Positions 23,521 through 33,024 of a stretch of 64,000 nucleotides of DNA are shown piece by piece. This DNA comes from Sepiola atlantica (lineage: Eukaryota > Mollusca > Cephalopoda > Sepiida > Sepiolidae): contig OY744535.1 of assembly GCA_963556195.1 (NCBI GenBank), forward strand, positions 95,480,353-95,544,352. Direction: 5' to 3'. The notes beneath the pieces are model-generated. The model was given only the letters and a program-made list of their open reading frames with translations. It had not been told where the DNA came from and did no database searches. The stretch's first letter is position 1, and the number at the start of each line of letters is the position of its first letter. Both the position numbers and the translations under genes were made by a program.

Positions 23521-23662
23521 AAATCGGGGGACCAATTATGGCGGCATCATATTATGTAAAATTTGACTTTGGGGTATGGCCGAGTATTCACATGGAACAC
23601 TTTTCGTAGAGATAGTTTCGTCATTTTGAGAATGGCGTTTATCGCGTTTTGCAGTCACACTC

Positions 23663-23665
<3 letters not shown>

Positions 23666-23728
<63 letters not shown>
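23666..23728. repeat. (TA)n tract
   Basis: Sits just 3' of the minus-strand hammerhead relic at 23736-23781. Confidence 0.9.
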
Positions 23729-23734
<6 letters not shown>

Positions 23735-23735
23735 T

Positions 23736-23781
23736 ACCTACGTACGACGTCGTTCCGAGCTTTCGGCTTTGATCAGTGCAA
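23736..23781 (-). ncRNA. hammerhead-like relic with CGACGTCG palindrome
   Basis: Minus strand: CTGATCA (core G8 changed), stem II region CCGA-AAGC-TCGG, AACG in place of GAAAC, then the ten-base palindrome ACGACGTCGT (23753-23744), A, and CGTAGG (stem I with CTTGC, two G.T). Layout matches the other palindromic-stem III families, but two core positions are lost. Confidence 0.4.
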
Positions 23782-23924
23782 GCAAAATATATCAGACACG
23801 AGTCCGGAAATTCGGTACATATCCGATGATGAATTTGATTGGGAAAAAAAATGTGCGAGTCGCCAATATAAGAGTATGAATCTCCAAATAAAACGCAGAA
23901 TATACGTAAGTCCATCAGCCCGGT

Positions 23925-23926
<2 letters not shown>

Positions 23927-23996
<70 letters not shown>
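23927..23996. repeat. (TA)n tract
   Basis: Seventy bases of TA. The flanks hold no recognised element. Confidence 0.9.
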
Positions 23997-23999
<3 letters not shown>

Positions 24000-24278
24000 G
24001 AAAAAAGAAACAATGTTTCTGACAGAATGTAAAAATATAAATGGAATAAAGGATAAGCACTTCAACAACTAACAAAAAATAAACTCAAAAACTCATTTTG
24101 TATAGTTCTCCGAAATATTTCAATCGTCTAAATACGACCATTCTCAATCGGATGGTGAACTTTAAGTAAAAACGGTAAAAGTTTTCAAATGTATGCAAAG
24201 AATGCGATTGGAAGAAATAGTCACATGCAATAAACAACAAAGAGGGAGAAAGAAAGTGCTAAATGTTAAAAAAAGGGA

Positions 24279-24541
24279 AAGAAGACGAAGAAGAAGAAGA
24301 AACAGAGAAAAATCAGCTATTGGCTTTTGAACGCTAATTGAAGATAAAGAAGAAGAAGAAGAAGACGAAGAAGAAGAAGACGAAGAAGAAGAAAGAGTGA
24401 ACTCAACAATTGACTGCTGAACGCTGATTGAGAACGTCACGCGTAAGCCATACTTAATAGTAATTTGAAACTGCTGACGAAGGAATTAAAACAAAGGAGG
24501 AGGAGGAGAAGGCAGAGGAGGAGGAGGAGGAGGAGGAAGAA
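24279..24541 (+). repeat. (GAA)n/(GAC)n and (GGA)n purine repeats
   Basis: Two GAAGAAGAAGACGAAGAAG blocks (24279-24300, 24345-24395) separated by a repeated ~70-base spacer that ends TTGAACGCTAATTGA or CTGAACGCTGATTGA, then a GGAGGAGGAGG block (24496-24541). Polyserine frames here are artefacts. Confidence 0.85.
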
Positions 24542-24689
24542 CAAGGGTTAAAAGTTAACCGTTGTCGTAAAGACGTAAGTCCATTTCATATAGAATCGAT
24601 TTAGCAGAAGCGTTAGAAATGTTATAAAAACCTGGTCTCTGTACAATCGTGTTATCATGGCATCAGATTAAACATGATTCTATGAGCCG

Positions 24690-24912
24690 TCGAAGTTTAG
24701 TATCATGAATATGTTTTATAGAAATTGCACTCTGTGTATTGAAGTGATGCCCAAAAGTAATCATGTGGTTGCATAACGCATCAGTTTTTTGTAGCAGGAT
24801 TTTGTTCATAGATTCGTTTCTTTAACGGACGTTACGTCTCGCCAACATATATTTTTCCACAATCGGCGCAAGGTATAGTGTAAATTCCAGCAGGGGTAGG
24901 ATGTGAAAGGAC
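24690..24912 (-). pseudogene. Penelope-type GIY-YIG endonuclease fragment
   Basis: Minus-strand translation from 24906 reads HPTPAGIYTIPCADCGKIYV followed by GET, a stop, and RPLKKRIYEQN. The GIY...YVG pair, the Cys-x2-Cys between them and the Arg that follows are those of the GIY-YIG nuclease of Penelope-like elements. The in-frame TAA and later frameshifts make it a relic. It is not the 3' end of the element at 1-4950, which has a different GIY-YIG segment. Confidence 0.75.
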
Positions 24913-25114
24913 TTTATATATCTGTTTATGTACACAATGTTACAAAGTTATGTAATACCTGTATCAAGATGGTCAGGTGGAAACTCCGTATGATATGCTA
25001 TTTCGGGAACTCTTGTCTTCTTCATAACCGTGCTCAACTCAAGTTCAAGCGTGCATATGAAGGCGGCCGTGGGATGCAGTCTCGCAGAAAATACCAGTTA
25101 AATTTTTTTGTTAT

Positions 25115-25128
25115 TGTTATTATTATTA

Positions 25129-25195
<67 letters not shown>

Positions 25196-25230
25196 TTCAT
25201 CCCCTCTTCTTCTTCTTCTTCTTCTTCTTC

Positions 25231-25288
<58 letters not shown>

Positions 25289-25319
25289 TGTGTTATTACT
25301 GTTATTATTATTATTTATG

Positions 25320-25399
<80 letters not shown>
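25115..25399. repeat. compound simple repeats: (TTA)n, (TA)n, (TTC)n
   Basis: TTATTATT, then (TA)n 25139-25191, (CTT)n 25205-25231, (ATT)n to about 25315, then (TA)n 25323-25399. Confidence 0.95.
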
Positions 25400-25402
<3 letters not shown>

Positions 25403-25444
25403 TAAATTAATTTATAATTAATTTGTGGGTGCACAAAAGGTAGA

Positions 25445-25484
25445 CATAGACACGTGTTACTGGCTATGAGCCGTCATCAGTATG
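25445..25484 (-). ncRNA. hammerhead relic, CACGTG family copy 1
   Basis: Minus strand: stem I CATA (25484-25481)/TATG (25448-25445), core CTGATGA (25480-25474), stem II GGCT-CAT-AGCC, GTAA in place of GAAA (25460-25457), palindrome CACGTG (25456-25451), then TC. Only one conserved base is lost. A copy at 26009 retains GAAA but has lost the core. Confidence 0.55.
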
Positions 25485-26004
25485 ACTTAACCGGGCAGAG
25501 ATCGAATCCTCGATGTAAATATTCGTAGTGTTGTCTTAATCTCCTGATAAAATCGTTTTATAGATAGATTAATTAATTGTAAAAATCTATATTTACAAAA
25601 ATTGATGACTCGTCTGATTAGGAGCGAATTAAACATTCGGTCGACTGCATATTCTTAAATTCAACAAACTGCTCAGGGTACCGACGAAATAATAAAAATT
25701 AAAAAAAACGCACCGGTAAACACCGATCGAAAATCACCAAAAACAATAAAAAAAAAAGTGCGCAAAATGCAGCAGGTAACTCTGGACGATAATTGGCTAT
25801 GATCAAATAGTGACAAAATCATATCAACAAGATATCGATGAGCACCCCCCCCCACAATAAAAAAGTTCCCGCTTCATTTGGATTTATTTACATGCTTTAA
25901 TTTATTTTTTTTTTAAATCAATCTTTTCAGAAATTTGTTTTAAATATTTTCGAAAGACAAAAAAAAAATGTTACACATCTCTATTTACCGCTAACTGGAC
26001 AAGT

Positions 26005-26046
26005 TATGGTAATGACAACTCATAGCCAGAAACACGTGTATGTGTG
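26005..26046 (+). ncRNA. hammerhead relic, CACGTG family copy 2
   Basis: GTAATGA (26009-26015) in the core position, AACTCATAGCCA for stem II, intact GAAA (26029-26032), palindrome CACGTG (26033-26038), then TA. Core and stem II have decayed, and the 3' half matches 25445-25460 reversed. Confidence 0.5.
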
Positions 26047-26281
26047 TACCTTTTGGGCACGCAAAAACTAATTCTATTAATTAATTAAAACAATCTGTAT
26101 ACAAAAATTCATTTATGAATTAATTAATTATATACAAAAATTGATGACCAGTCCGATTAAGGGCGAATTACAAAATCGGCCGGCTGCATATTCTTCAAAT
26201 GAACAAACCGTTCTGGGTAACGACTAAATAATGAAAAAAAAAAAGGTCAACTATCGCCAAAAAAATAACACAAAATCAGCG

Positions 26282-26282
<1 letters not shown>

Positions 26283-26345
<63 letters not shown>
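26283..26345. repeat. (TA)n tract
   Basis: Sixty bases of TA; the following 190 bases to the next tract show no feature. Confidence 0.9.
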
Positions 26346-26347
<2 letters not shown>

Positions 26348-26535
26348 AAGCATATTTTTTGTTCTACACACAATTTGTTCAAAGTATAGACGACTTATTC
26401 GGATATTTGTGTAACCTTTGGAGTTACCTGATTCGTATTCGGATTTTCGGCTCAACTGACTGATGAACTTGCGGTATTTATCAAAAAGATCGAAGAGACA
26501 ATATGTAGGTATAAGTTGTCTGTATAATTTAACCA

Positions 26536-26537
<2 letters not shown>

Positions 26538-26578
<41 letters not shown>
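26538..26578. repeat. (TA)n tract
   Basis: Directly precedes the long palindrome at 26597-26812. Confidence 0.9.
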
Positions 26579-26581
<3 letters not shown>

Positions 26582-26596
26582 TCATGGTCATATTAT

Positions 26597-26812
26597 ATTC
26601 CAATAACCATGTTTTTTATTTTATTATTTTTATTTTTTCACATTTCCAAAAAACATAACATTTCTGTGCGATATATTTTTTACGGTCCGTTTCATTTGTC
26701 TTTTGCCAAATATGAAACGGACCGTAAAAAATATATCTCACAGAAATGTTATGTTTTTTTGGAAATGTGAAAAAATAAAAATAAAAATAAAAAACATGGT
26801 TATTGGAATATA
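26597..26812. repeat. ~100-bp-arm palindrome
   Basis: The left arm (26597-26695: CCAATAACCATG...ACGGTCCGTTTCAT) and right arm (26712-26812) are near-perfect reverses with a 16-base centre. An RNA from either strand would be a long double-stranded hairpin. Confidence 0.9.
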
Positions 26813-26991
26813 GTATGAACCTGACTTATATTTGCTCTGTTGTCACTAATTGACAATCATCGAGCTGAATCTTTTAATAAGATTGTCGAAGAGTGATAGA
26901 CATGCACGGATGTCCAAATTTATTTCAAACTTCAAATGTTCAATGCAAGGTATATTCTGTAATAAAATTATGTTTATACGTTTATAGCTCT

Positions 26992-27040
26992 TTCCTTAAG
27001 CCAAGGCTTTTCAAAGATCGAAATCTTATCACCAGAGGAA
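26992..27040 (-). ncRNA. hammerhead relic, Penelope-tail family copy 4
   Basis: Minus strand: TTCCT/AGGAA stem I, core CTGGTGA (27035-27029, the invariant A6 changed to G), AAGAT/ATCTT, GAAA (27012-27009), stem III AGCC-TT-GGCT, then TA. Helices are perfect but the core change should abolish cleavage. Confidence 0.65.
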
Positions 27041-27275
27041 TGTTACAGATAGATAAGTTGGCAATAGAAAAGCCAAAGTTCAACATTTGAAAAAATATTA
27101 AGAAAAAAGATGGGTGAAAAAGAGGTCGAGTAAAAAGGTATTGGGTCTGTTCAGGTGGTAATTGTCCAACGGTAAGGTGTCCAATAGAAGAAGGTTTCAA
27201 TGGAGAACAAAAAAATTCGTAGAGGCATCACAGGAAGGCATTGAGCTTTTACCATTTCACTATAGGCTCTTTCTA

Positions 27276-27300
27276 CTAAAAGTTTACTTTTAGTTTCTCA

Positions 27301-27352
<52 letters not shown>
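27276..27352 (+). repeat. Penelope-tail hairpin and (TA)n tract
   Basis: CTAAAAG-TTTA-CTTTTAG (27276-27293) followed by (TA)n 27301-27352. The hairpin is the same as at 4891 with a changed loop. Confidence 0.7.
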
Positions 27353-27356
<4 letters not shown>

Positions 27357-27393
27357 ATAATATTTTTTATAAATATTAAATATTTAAAATATA

Positions 27394-27438
27394 CCTAGAG
27401 ACATCGATGTTTCATGCTAACGCAATCTTCAGTCTAGG
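27394..27438 (-). ncRNA. hammerhead ribozyme, tRNA-composite family copy 3
   Basis: Minus strand: stem I CCTAGA (27438-27433)/TCTAGG (27399-27394), six Watson-Crick pairs. Core CTGAAGA (27432-27426), stem II TGC-GTTA-GCA flanked by a T.T pair, GAAA (27413-27410), palindromic stem III CATCGATG, cleavage triplet GTC. All conserved bases are present. Stem I has changed relative to the copies at 29134 and 13066, yet still pairs. Confidence 0.8.
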
Positions 27439-27500
27439 AACCAGTTCCCAACGGTCAGCGGGCGCGAACCCTGAACACAAATCGCCACTGATTCGCAGTC
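27394..27500 (-). mobile_element. tRNA-promoter/hammerhead composite, copy 3
   Basis: Minus strand: truncated at its 5' end by the (TA)n tract at 27506, so the A box is missing. It keeps CAGTGGCGATTTGTG, a B-box-like GTTCGCGCC, CCGTTGGGAACTGGTT and the hammerhead at 27438-27394. Confidence 0.65.
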
Positions 27501-27505
27501 GAATA

Positions 27506-27766
<261 letters not shown>

Positions 27767-28207
27767 TCTGAAAGAGAAATAATGCTTTCCCCTTAAGCGC
27801 AAAACCAGATTCATCCGTGAAAAGAATTGGATTCTCTAAAATTATTGTTTCAATTAATAGACGCATCTTTATTTATATGCAGTAAAAAAGCTTTGTCTGT
27901 CTGTCTGTCAGCTGTGACACTTTATTTTGAAATATAATTTTCATCGCTAATCGCGCAGATTGAATAGACGTACCTTTTGAATATAAGTACTTGTTTTATT
28001 TTCGATCAATCAGCCAGTCTTTCGAATTAGCCACAAAAGTATCGCGAAAAGAGTTTCGGAATTGTAATTTTCTGATTGACTAAACTTTCATTCGATCAAA
28101 AAAAAAAATCAATTCGCAAAATGTTTTCACTCAAAACTTTCACACTGCTAAAATAACGTTTTTATTTATTTGTACTGACTTAAAACTACATTTATTATCT
28201 CTATTTA

Positions 28208-28211
<4 letters not shown>

Positions 28212-28274
<63 letters not shown>
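28212..28274. repeat. (TA)n tract
   Basis: Follows the 3' (left) end of the minus-strand Penelope RT fragment. Confidence 0.9.
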
Positions 28275-28278
<4 letters not shown>

Positions 28279-28564
28279 AACGAAGGATGAGAGTAATCTG
28301 ACGTAATGTGAAATGAAGATAAATGGTGCACATTAGTGGGGTGAGGATGTTAGCTATGGGCCGTGCGATTTTGTGTGTGGAACTATCTATGCTTGATACT
28401 ATGGGGCGCATGGGCATGTCCGGTTTGTGGGGTTTAAGGAGCCCGTATAGTGTAAGAATGATGAGGTGATAGGCAATATATGATGCCCATTTTTTGTTGT
28501 TTTTAATGAGGTGTTTAAAGATTTGTTGTAATGTTCTATGTTTTTCACTCACAGCCGTCCACAT
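28275..28564 (-). pseudogene. Penelope-type reverse transcriptase fragment
   Basis: Minus-strand translation contains LYGLLKPHKPDMPMRPIVSS and IDSSTHKIARPIANILTPL. Those are the conserved motifs at the start of the RT fingers of Penelope-like elements ((Y)GLPK.HK...RPIVS). The fragment is about 95 codons long, open, and ends abruptly at the (TA)n tract with no palm motif. It is from a different subfamily than the relic at 1-2709. Confidence 0.8.
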
Positions 28565-28712
28565 TCATTTAACTCTCTGCCACTGACTAACTTATTTCAG
28601 CCCAGACAGGGGCTAGCGCTCTTAGTAGCCACGGCTACGACTTTTTCTCATCAACGCATCATGTCAACCCAACATTTCGATGTACTTGCATGACATTTTT
28701 TAAAAAAATTAT

Positions 28713-28752
28713 CATTCTGAGGAAATCTTACAATAAAGACAAAACGTTGATG
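28713..28752 (+). ncRNA. hammerhead-like relic, ACGT-palindrome family copy 3
   Basis: CATT (28713-28716) pairs with GATG (28749-28752). The core CTGAGGA is intact at 28717-28723. Stem II (ATCTTACAATAAAGAC) is poor, AAAA replaces GAAA (28741-28744), then CGTT. The flank from 28670 matches 57085-57225. Confidence 0.5.
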
Positions 28753-28794
28753 AATATATACAAAATATCTCTTGGTATTTTCTTTTTTCATTTC

Positions 28795-28796
<2 letters not shown>

Positions 28797-28845
<49 letters not shown>
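28797..28845. repeat. (TA)n tract
   Basis: Lies 45 bases 3' of the relic at 28713-28752. Confidence 0.9.
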
Positions 28846-28847
<2 letters not shown>

Positions 28848-28984
28848 TTAATTAATTGAGTTCAAATATTAACTAAATGAACAAAAACAATATTTTTCAA
28901 AAGTGCTTAATATATAACAAGCAGAAGAAATAGCTTCATGCAAGATCCAAACACAGTGTGTTGATCACTTTCAACTGCTCGTGT

Positions 28985-29190
28985 AAATTAGCCACCGACT
29001 CGCTATTTACAAAGTTAAATTCCACCTTAATTATTAGCTAATTCCCTATGGCCGAGGGGTTAACGCTCTTGAGTACAAATCAGTGGCGATTTGTGATCGG
29101 AGTTCGAGCCTGCCGACCGTTGAGAATTAACTTCCTACACTGAAGATTGCGTTAGCATGAAACATCGATGTATGTAGGTGATAAATTATT
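28985..29190 (+). mobile_element. tRNA-promoter/hammerhead composite element, best copy
   Basis: The best-preserved copy of a ~200-base non-coding element. A leader (TTAGCCACCGACTCGCTATT...) shared with 13200-13256 is followed by a perfect A box TGGCCGAGGGG (29049-29059). A perfect B box GTTCGAGCC (29102-29110) lies 53 bases further on. A complete hammerhead (29134-29178) comes next, then (TA)n from 29191. The A box resembles tRNA-Leu/Ser. RNA polymerase III promoters of this type drive SINEs, and hammerheads mark retrozymes. Finding both in one repeated unit is the reason for the call. Confidence 0.75.
29134..29178 (+). ncRNA. hammerhead ribozyme, tRNA-composite family best copy
   Basis: Stem I CCTACA (29134-29139)/TGTAGG (29173-29178), core CTGAAGA (29140-29146), stem II TGC-GTTA-GCA with a flanking T.T pair, and GAAA (29159-29162). 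Stem III is the palindrome CATCGATG (29163-29170), followed by TA with cleavage predicted after 29172. Because stem III is self-complementary without a proper loop, the active form may be a dimer, as known for minimal hammerheads. Confidence 0.82.
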
Positions 29191-29204
29191 AATATATATA
29201 TATA

Positions 29205-29240
<36 letters not shown>
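29191..29240. repeat. (TA)n tract
   Basis: Thirteen bases 3' of the hammerhead, with one TATCTATA interruption. Beyond it, 29241-30060 shows nothing but a short (CT)n run at 29390. Confidence 0.9.
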
Positions 29241-29242
<2 letters not shown>

Positions 29243-30067
29243 CAGAAGGCGAGTGACACTTGACGGTCGGCTCTCAGCTGTGGGAAGGAATTTCAAATTG
29301 TTTTATTTTATTTAGCTGTCCCTTTAATTTATATTTCCTATTTTTATTTACTGTTAATTGTTAATTATTAACATAGCCTTCGTTATCTAACTCTCTCTCT
29401 CTCTCTTTCTCTCTCGAAGTAATTCAGTTTTTTTAACTTTTTTTGTTCTCAGAAATAAAAGATTAAAATGGTTAATTTTTCATGAATAAAAAATGACGTT
29501 TTCTTTTTCAAATGTATTTATACCTAACAAGATTAGCCGGCGTCGTCTGACTTTTAATTTTCGTAAAGTGATTACGTAAAAAATGAAAGCAAACTAAACA
29601 ATCAGTTTATATTGCAATGTGAAATGTAAGTTCATTCGGGGACAAACCTACTAGTTTAGTTAGACGGTGAATAACGAAAAGTATATGTCAACAAATTTAT
29701 TCCCCGCGTTATGTACAATAGTAGAATAACTTCTAAATATGAAGGTAAAGATTCACACACTTAACTTATAAATTACTAGTAAAAATAACACATCCATAAG
29801 AGTTAAATATAAAAAGATAAACATTAATCGGAAATACTAATTTATTTGCTCAAAAAAAATCTGCCTGAAGTTCGGCGTTCAGTCTAACACTTCCATTTGT
29901 CTATTGGAGATATATTTTAATATTAAGTAACTTGTTAATGCCACATTCATTAACTTTCTCAGATTCATAATTATCGTTAGCAAGTGTACACCCTTTTGTC
30001 AAAAATAATGGAAAAATAACTATGCTTCGCCAGTTTATAAGACATTACTGTGCAAACTGCACATATA

Positions 30068-30389
30068 TAATTATTAAATTAGCTAGTCTAACAATCTACG
30101 TTCAGTCTAATATTTGCATAGCATTATCTCTCTTGAGAATTATTATTTTTAGGTAATTATTTAAATAAATTTATTATTAAATTAGTTAATTAGTTATTAA
30201 ATTAGTTAATCAATTATTAATTATTATTAATTATTAATTAATTATTAATAATTAATTAATAATTATTAATTAATTAATTATTAATTATTAAATTAATTAT
30301 TAAATTAGCTAGTCTAAACATCTACGTTCAGTCTAACATTTGCATAGCGTTATCTCCCTTGATAATTTTTATTTTTAGGTAATTATTTA
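30068..30389 (+). repeat. ~95-bp direct duplication flanking an (AATT)n-like array
   Basis: AATTATTAAATTAGCTAGTC through TTTTTAGGTAATTATTTA occurs at 30068-30163 and again at 30295-30389 with about ten differences. Between the copies is an array of TTAATTA/ATTATT units. Confidence 0.85.
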
Positions 30390-31019
30390 CAAACATCTCA
30401 TATCAGCAGTCGTCTAAGTTGGATCAATATTTATCGTATATAAATTACGAAACAAATTCAATTATAGGCATTTTGTTTATTAATCTATCAACGTCAATGT
30501 AATACCTTTACTTTATATATAAGACATTTAAAAAAAATTCTGAATATATAGTTTTAAACAATGCCTTCGTTACAAGTTCCTGTTTTTCATGCATCATGTT
30601 TTTTTTGTCAATAGTTCATTAAAATCTATTTCAGTGTACATTCCTCAGATGTGCTGTACTTTATTCTTGTGTGTTTTTTTCTGCCCCAATTTTATGTATT
30701 CATTCGTGTCCTTATTCTATTCTGTCTACGTTGAAGGTAGTTTTTTATGAGCAGGTACGCGTGTAGATTATAAAAACGGTCTTCCCGAATAAGCAGATGA
30801 GATTTTTTGTAATTCGTTTTTCCATCCCTATTTATATTCTCGTCTCTTCCACGTTTTGACAACGTATAGCCGTATTTTGTCTCAGGTCTGGTTTTCGGTT
30901 TTTATCGGACTGTTTTGCGTTTTGAAAGTCAGCGTTTACGTTGGCAGCAAAAGGTCGAATCTTAGGTAATCTGCAGCAATGCATAATTCTACATTTTTAT
31001 AAGAGTTTATTTGGTTAGT

Positions 31020-31362
31020 ATAGCTTCGCGGCCTTTGGCCGGGATCAAAGTGTAATATCTGTTCCGATCGATACCACACACAATAAACTGGTATCGTCTT
31101 GACCTTTGGGGCTTGATTTACGCCGGTCTATGGGTCTGTCCTATACAGTTCTAGGAGGTCCACCCTCCCAGGCTTTGTCTCCCTTCTTTGGGGAGGAGTA
31201 AGTTTATTGCTTACTGCCTATGACGTCCCTACCGGGGAATGCCGACGGGGCTGCCCAGGCATTTTTTGTAGGCCAGAGTGCTCACCTTCTCGGGTGCTGG
31301 TTTTTCAAATCCCACTTTACCGACCTTGTGTCACATCTTACTTTGTGGGAGGAAGATAAATA
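31020..31362 (+). mobile_element. U2-snRNA-headed SINE, copy A
   Basis: The 5' end ATAGCTTCGCGGCC at 31020 matches the first bases of U2 snRNA (ATCGCTTCTCGGCC). The next part, GATCAAAGTGTAATATCTGT, matches the U2 region that includes the branch-site recognition sequence. A body of ~280 bases follows, with GATTTACGCCGGTCTATGGG, CTTTGGGGAGGAGTAAGTT and GCCGACGGGGCTGCCCAGGC, shared with copies at 52254 and 53196, and a GATAAATAA end. No clear target duplication for this copy. Confidence 0.8.
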
Positions 31363-32340
31363 ATATTAATCTAACCACATATTTGTATTAAGTATTTACC
31401 GCTAATTCATGTTTCTTTTAATGAATATAATATATTTCAAAGAACTTCTCACCCGTGTTACACATTACAGCTGTAGGTTTCCCCTAGATACTGTAACATG
31501 GTTGGTTGCAAGTCGAATATAAAAAGAAATATCTGCCATTTCATTCTTTGAATTAATTTTCATTTTCAAATTTTTTATAGTATTGTTCCATCATCCAACT
31601 TAAAACCTCAGTAAACCTAACCCTTGAGTGGCTTTTGTCCTTTGTTTTGTTGAGCACCCTTAGTGCAAAAAAATAGCCAACGGACACTCGAGAATAATGG
31701 TTAATGCGATAGATGGAGTATCAGTTAAATAACGAGGTATGTCAACTGACCCTTCCACCGCAACTGTTCTACATCTATAAACCCAGTAGTTCTCAACCTT
31801 TTTTCGCCCGTGAACCCTGTCATCATGTACCAGAATGATATTTACCGCCCCCCCCCCGTTTTCAAATTCTTATGAATACGGTTTATAGCAAGTATTTGTT
31901 AACATTGGATTTCAAGACGACCATGTTATGGTCTATTAAAAAAAGTATCGTAGTAATGTGTTCAATCAATGAGAAATAATGTGAGAGAAACCCTGGTCAT
32001 TGAGATTCGATTTGATACTAGGCGGACGAAGAAAGAAATGAAATGTCTTTGAAGTTGTGATATCGAGATGAGTTCATGCTCTGAATGCATTACAAGAGGG
32101 ACCAGAAGTTAGAACTCATTCGAGCATCTTGTTTGGTAACACTGATGGAGAACGATTAGCAATGGCCGCTGTAGAAAATCTCAAGTGGCTTTTTGCCTTG
32201 TGAAAGTCGTAAACCATTTGTATAGAAAAAAGGTCAAGGGTCATTCGAGAATAAAGGTTTATGAGATGACTGGAATGTCATATTAATTACGAGGAATATT
32301 CTGAGAAAATTTAATGGCAACAATTTAAAGACTTAATAGC
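31363..32340. other. no recognisable gene
   Basis: AT-rich sequence with a short C-run (31848). A roughly repeated GGTCAAGGGTCATTCGAGAA-type block near 32230 resembles 31680-31700. Nothing coding. Confidence 0.45.
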
Positions 32341-32364
32341 ACGGTATATGACAAGTATTAACTG

Positions 32365-33024
32365 CATAGTAATTATTTAGTGTATGGTAATTATTTAGTG
32401 TATGGTAATTATTTAGTATATGGTAATTATTTAGTGTATGGTAATTATTTAGTGTATGGTAATTATTTAGTATATGGTAATTATTTAGTGTATGGTAATT
32501 ATTTAGTGTATCGTATTTATTTAGTATATGGCAAGTATTTACTGCATAGTAATTATTTAGTGTATAGTAAGTATTTAGTATACAATAAGTATTTAGTATA
32601 TGGTAATTATTTAGTATATGGCAATTATTTAGTATGTAGTAATTATTTGGTATAAGGTATTTTTTAGTATAAGGTATTTTTTTAGTATAAGGCAATTATT
32701 TAGTATATAGTAATTATTTAGTATGAGGTAATTATTTAGTATGTGGCAATTATTTAGTGTATAGTAAGTATTTAGTGTATAGTAAGAATTTAGTATATAG
32801 CAATTATTTTGTATATAGTAAGTATTTAGTGTATTGTAAGTAGTTAGTATTGTAGGTGTTTAGTATATAGCAATTAATTAGTGTATATTGAGTATTTAGT
32901 GTATATTAATTATTTAGTATAAGGTAAGTATTTAGTATGTGGCAAGTATTTAATATATAGTAAGTATTTAGTATATGGTAAGTATTTTATGTATGGACAG
33001 TATTAAGTGTATAGTATTTAGTAT
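32365..33024 (+). repeat. 18-bp tandem repeat (TTTAGTRTATGGTAATTA)
   Basis: Regular 18-base copies at 32365-32520, then drifting 14-18 base variants (TTTAGTATATAGTAAGTA) to 33024. The array resumes at about 34781 after the LINE. YGNYLV- or YHTLNN-repeat frames are translation of the array, not genes. Confidence 0.9.

Noticed and set aside
29049..29110. A genuine tRNA gene
   Set aside because: A and B boxes fit, but no acceptor stem closes and the sequence runs straight into the hammerhead; it belongs to a repeated element.
32333..32695. YGNYLV / NYHTLN repeat proteins
   Set aside because: Direct translation of the 18-bp array on either strand.
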